From Vibrio sp. JC009 (GTDB lineage Bacteria > Pseudomonadota > Gammaproteobacteria > Enterobacterales > Vibrionaceae), in assembly GCF_029016485.1 (NCBI RefSeq), contig NZ_CP092107.1:186001-250000 (forward strand): 64,000 nucleotides of DNA, given 5' to 3'. Below are positions 61,775-64,000 of the stretch, one piece after another; positions within the stretch are counted from its first letter, which is position 1; each line of letters begins with the position of its first letter. Under the pieces are notes generated by a model. It had not been told where the DNA came from. It was given only the letters and a program-made list of their open reading frames with translations, and did not search any database. The position numbers and the translations under genes are program-made.

Positions 61775-63670
61775 ATGAATCGAATTGATACAAAAAATCT
61801 GTCTATTCCTGAAAATATCTTTTTCAGCTGGCAAAAGGCTATGAAGCTGCTTGCCGAAATCTCAGAAGTTCCCGCCGCTCTGATTATGCGGGCTCATATC
61901 AAAGAAATTGAAGTGTGGTGCTGTAATGAAAGCAATGTATCGCCTTTCAGTCCGGGTGATACCGTGCCTCTGGACGCCAATACCTATTGTGCGCATGTTA
62001 TAAAGCATCAAAAAGAGTTACATGTTGCAGACTGTCGTGAAGATCCAATGTGGCGCGAAAATCCAAGTGCAGAGCTTGGTATGTTTGCCTACCTGGGACT
62101 ACCAATTAACTGGCCGGATGGCAGTGTCTTCGGCACCATCTGTATTTTTGATAACAAAGCGAATCAGTTTAACGGCACCACAAGAGCGCTGATCGATACT
62201 TTCAGGGACCAGGTGGAGTCTCAGCTTACGACCATTTTTCAGCAGCTAAGGCTGAGAAGGTTAAATGAAGAGCTGAAAAGCCGGGTGAAAAAGCGTACCC
62301 AGGATCTGGCCAGTCTTAACTATACCCTGAGCCAGGAAATCGACAGACGCCGTGCCGCTGAGCAGGAAATCAATTATCAGAAGTCTCATGATATTTCCAC
62401 AGGCTTTCTGAACTATGACGCGCTTAAACGAAAACTGACCGATAAACTTGAAGCGCTTGCGGACGACACTCATCTTTTTCTGGTACAAATCGGCTTTACC
62501 AACGGGCGAAGAATTCAGGCCAGATATGGCGACAGAGCGCTCAGTGAATTGATCGTGGCGTACCGCGAGCGGATTGGCACTATTGATTCCATCAATGCCT
62601 GGACCGGGCGAATTGGTCCTGTTGATCTGGCTATTGCCATTGAGGCACCCGCTTCCAGTCAGTTTATTGAGAACTTCTGTTACCGCCTGCTGGAGCTGAG
62701 TCATTCAGAGTTTAAACTGGGCCATGAAAAAATCCACCTGCACGCCTATATCGGCGTTTCTTCCAGCTCAGACTCTGAAAATGCCGAAGATATGACCCTG
62801 CACTCCAGAGAGGCCATGCTCTCCTGCAAAGAGTCCGGGCAGAAGTATATGTTCTACTCAAGCCAGCTATCTGCAACCCAAAATCATGTGAATAAGCTTG
62901 AAAGCTATCTTTTGCAGGCGGTACGTAATGATGACCTGATCCTCTATTTCCAGCCTAAAGTGGACCTGCAAAACGGCGGCTGGAAGGGAGCAGAAGCTTT
63001 GATTCGCTGGAATCACCCTGAGCTTGGCGTGGTGTCTAATGAAACGCTTATTCAGATGGCAGAGCAAAACGGACTGATATTTGAGGTGGGTAATTTTGTT
63101 CTCAGATCGGCCATAGAGCAAGCCAGTGAATGGTACCTGAGCATTAAGGATTTTAAAGTTGCCGTGAATGTTTCCGCCGTTCAGCTGCAAAACAAAGAGT
63201 TTGTGGAGCAACTTGAACATCTGCTGGAAACCTACAAGCTCCCGGCCAGCTATATTGAGCTGGAGATAACGGAAAGTGCGTTGATTTCCAATGAGTTACT
63301 GGCTCAGCAAACTTTGCAGGAGCTGAAAAGCTTAGGCGTGACATTGTCACTGGATGACTTCGGAACCGGCTATGCCTCTTTCAGTTATCTTAAAAAATAC
63401 CCTTTCACTAACATCAAAATTGACAAGAGTTTTATCCAGAACATAGCCAACAAAGAAGAAGACAAAGAGATTATGCACTCCATTATTCAGGTGGCTAAAA
63501 AGATGGATCTGCTGGTGACTGTCGAAGGCATTGAGACTGTGGATCAGGAGCTGTTTGTGGTGAATGAAGGGTGTGATTTTGCTCAGGGTTATCTGTACGG
63601 CAAACCAATGGATACGCAGGAGTTCAGTGATTTCTTTATTCAGCAGTCCTCTCACCATATCGTTTGTTGA
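61775..63670 (+). CDS. GAF-GGDEF(degenerate)-EAL cyclic di-GMP phosphodiesterase
   Basis: A 631-residue protein. An N-terminal GAF domain (about 15-155) contains the YCAHVIKHQKELHVADC pattern and may sense a small molecule. A coiled coil (about 160-205) follows, then a GGDEF domain (about 210-365) whose active loop has decayed to GRIGPVDLA, so it should not make cyclic di-GMP. The C-terminal EAL domain (about 375-625) has GAEALIRWNHP, NVSAVQLQ, LEITESAL, LDDFGTGYASF and VEGIETVDQ, the residues for metal binding and hydrolysis. It should therefore degrade cyclic di-GMP. It has its own promoter and structured leader. Confidence 0.9.
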   Translation: MNRIDTKNLSIPENIFFSWQKAMKLLAEISEVPAALIMRAHIKEIEVWCCNESNVSPFSPGDTVPLDANTYCAHVIKHQKELHVADCREDPMWRENPSAELGMFAYLGLPINWPDGSVFGTICIFDNKANQFNGTTRALIDTFRDQVESQLTTIFQQLRLRRLNEELKSRVKKRTQDLASLNYTLSQEIDRRRAAEQEINYQKSHDISTGFLNYDALKRKLTDKLEALADDTHLFLVQIGFTNGRRIQARYGDRALSELIVAYRERIGTIDSINAWTGRIGPVDLAIAIEAPASSQFIENFCYRLLELSHSEFKLGHEKIHLHAYIGVSSSSDSENAEDMTLHSREAMLSCKESGQKYMFYSSQLSATQNHVNKLESYLLQAVRNDDLILYFQPKVDLQNGGWKGAEALIRWNHPELGVVSNETLIQMAEQNGLIFEVGNFVLRSAIEQASEWYLSIKDFKVAVNVSAVQLQNKEFVEQLEHLLETYKLPASYIELEITESALISNELLAQQTLQELKSLGVTLSLDDFGTGYASFSYLKKYPFTNIKIDKSFIQNIANKEEDKEIMHSIIQVAKKMDLLVTVEGIETVDQELFVVNEGCDFAQGYLYGKPMDTQEFSDFFIQQSSHHIVC

Positions 63671-63676
63671 TTCATT

Positions 63677-63705
63677 TTGATTAATGGGGCGCGGTTAACT
63701 ATAAT
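63677..63705 (+). promoter_or_regulatory. Promoter of the terminal ABC-class ATPase gene
   Basis: TTGATT (63677-63682) and TATAAT (63700-63705) are 17 bases apart, near-consensus. The -10 lies in the loop of an imperfect GC hairpin (63686-63714). Confidence 0.65.
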
Positions 63706-63736
63706 CGCCGCCCCTGTTCAGCGATAAATGAAGACT

Positions 63737-64000
63737 ATGGATCAATTAACCGCAAAGCTTAAAAAACTCGAAAAACAGAACTACCGAGCTTATCAGCAGA
63801 TAAAAGGCAGCTACGACTATCAGGACTTTGAGCTTTACATCGATAATATTCAGCCCGATCCTTATGCACCGGCGTCCCGCCTGCGGGCTGTCCGGCCATG
63901 GTCTCTGACAGGTCTTGCCTGGCTGAAAGACAAATCTTCGGCCTATCAAATTGCAGCGCGTGACTTTATCGCCCGCTCTTTTGCTCTGTTTGCTAAACAT
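63737..64000 (+). CDS. ABC-class P-loop ATPase (partial, C-terminus beyond window)
   Basis: The frame is open to the right edge, 88 codons. It begins MDQLTAKLKKLEKQNYRAY (an in-frame ATG at 63728 is an alternative start), followed by FELYIDNIQPDPYAPASRLRA. This N-terminus is that of the predicted ATPases of the ABC class (Pfam ABC_ATPase). Walker motifs, if present, lie outside the window. Function of the family is unknown; it is expected to be cytoplasmic. A good promoter lies just upstream. Confidence 0.8.
   Translation, partial: MDQLTAKLKKLEKQNYRAYQQIKGSYDYQDFELYIDNIQPDPYAPASRLRAVRPWSLTGLAWLKDKSSAYQIAARDFIARSFALFAKH

Overview
The window looks like a Vibrio or close Vibrionaceae chromosome, most likely the smaller chromosome (II). 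The order pntA-pntB followed by a vxrABCD-like two-component locus, yoaH, yciH, a DUF3319 gene and ddl matches what I remember of V. cholerae chromosome II. Families typical of Vibrio (DUF3404 sensor, DUF2861, DUF3069, DUF3319, HlyU family) and Vibrio-style intergenic palindromes support this. It is almost all chromosomal housekeeping and regulatory DNA. I see no prophage, transposase, CRISPR array or rRNA, and one tRNA gene (tRNA-Cys).

Layout. 1-7 kb: a partial cis/trans fatty acid isomerase (cti), a chemotaxis receptor, a short acidic ORF with its own terminator, acpH, and an RhlE-type helicase converging on a TetR regulator. 7-12.4 kb: a tripartite RND efflux operon with two tandem lipoprotein adaptors, controlled from a short divergent region with a candidate TetR operator. 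12.5-16.6 kb: a Nudix hydrolase, ravA-viaA and tRNA-Cys. 17-22 kb: a MaoC-like hydratase, a three-hairpin repeat, an orphan PstS-like protein, an AraC regulator and RNase II. 22-26.4 kb: deaD with a long leader and coupled upstream ORF, then a solitary acetate kinase with an FNR-type box.

26.5-28.1 kb is the main accessory patch. An N-terminally truncated ATPase (no Walker A) begins exactly where the ackA terminator is cut off, and is followed by an intact HNH nuclease of the TIGR02646/PtuB type. I read this as the remnant of a Septu-like or retron-associated defence module. 28.2-32.3 kb is a four-gene group 3b (NADP-linked, cytosolic) [NiFe]-hydrogenase operon, followed by modABC for molybdate uptake.

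35-38.5 kb carries small conserved Vibrio genes, a cold-shock protein, a membrane diguanylate cyclase, and a divergent ComFB-like protein plus HlyU-family gene. 38.8-46.4 kb: pntAB and the vxr locus, ending in yoaH, whose ribosome binding site and start codon lie in a perfect 13-bp hairpin. 46.9-56.5 kb: yciH, DUF3319, an unusual tyrosine recombinase, ddl, a SPOR lipoprotein, a PatZ/Pka-type protein acetyltransferase, a tiny membrane protein and the pxpABC 5-oxoprolinase operon. 56.6-64 kb: small proteins, a ybbP-ybbA ABC exporter divergent from tesA with overlapping start codons, a GAF-GGDEF-EAL phosphodiesterase and the start of an ABC-class ATPase.

All identifications are from reading the sequence. 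Family names come from recognisable motifs and memory; no database search was run.
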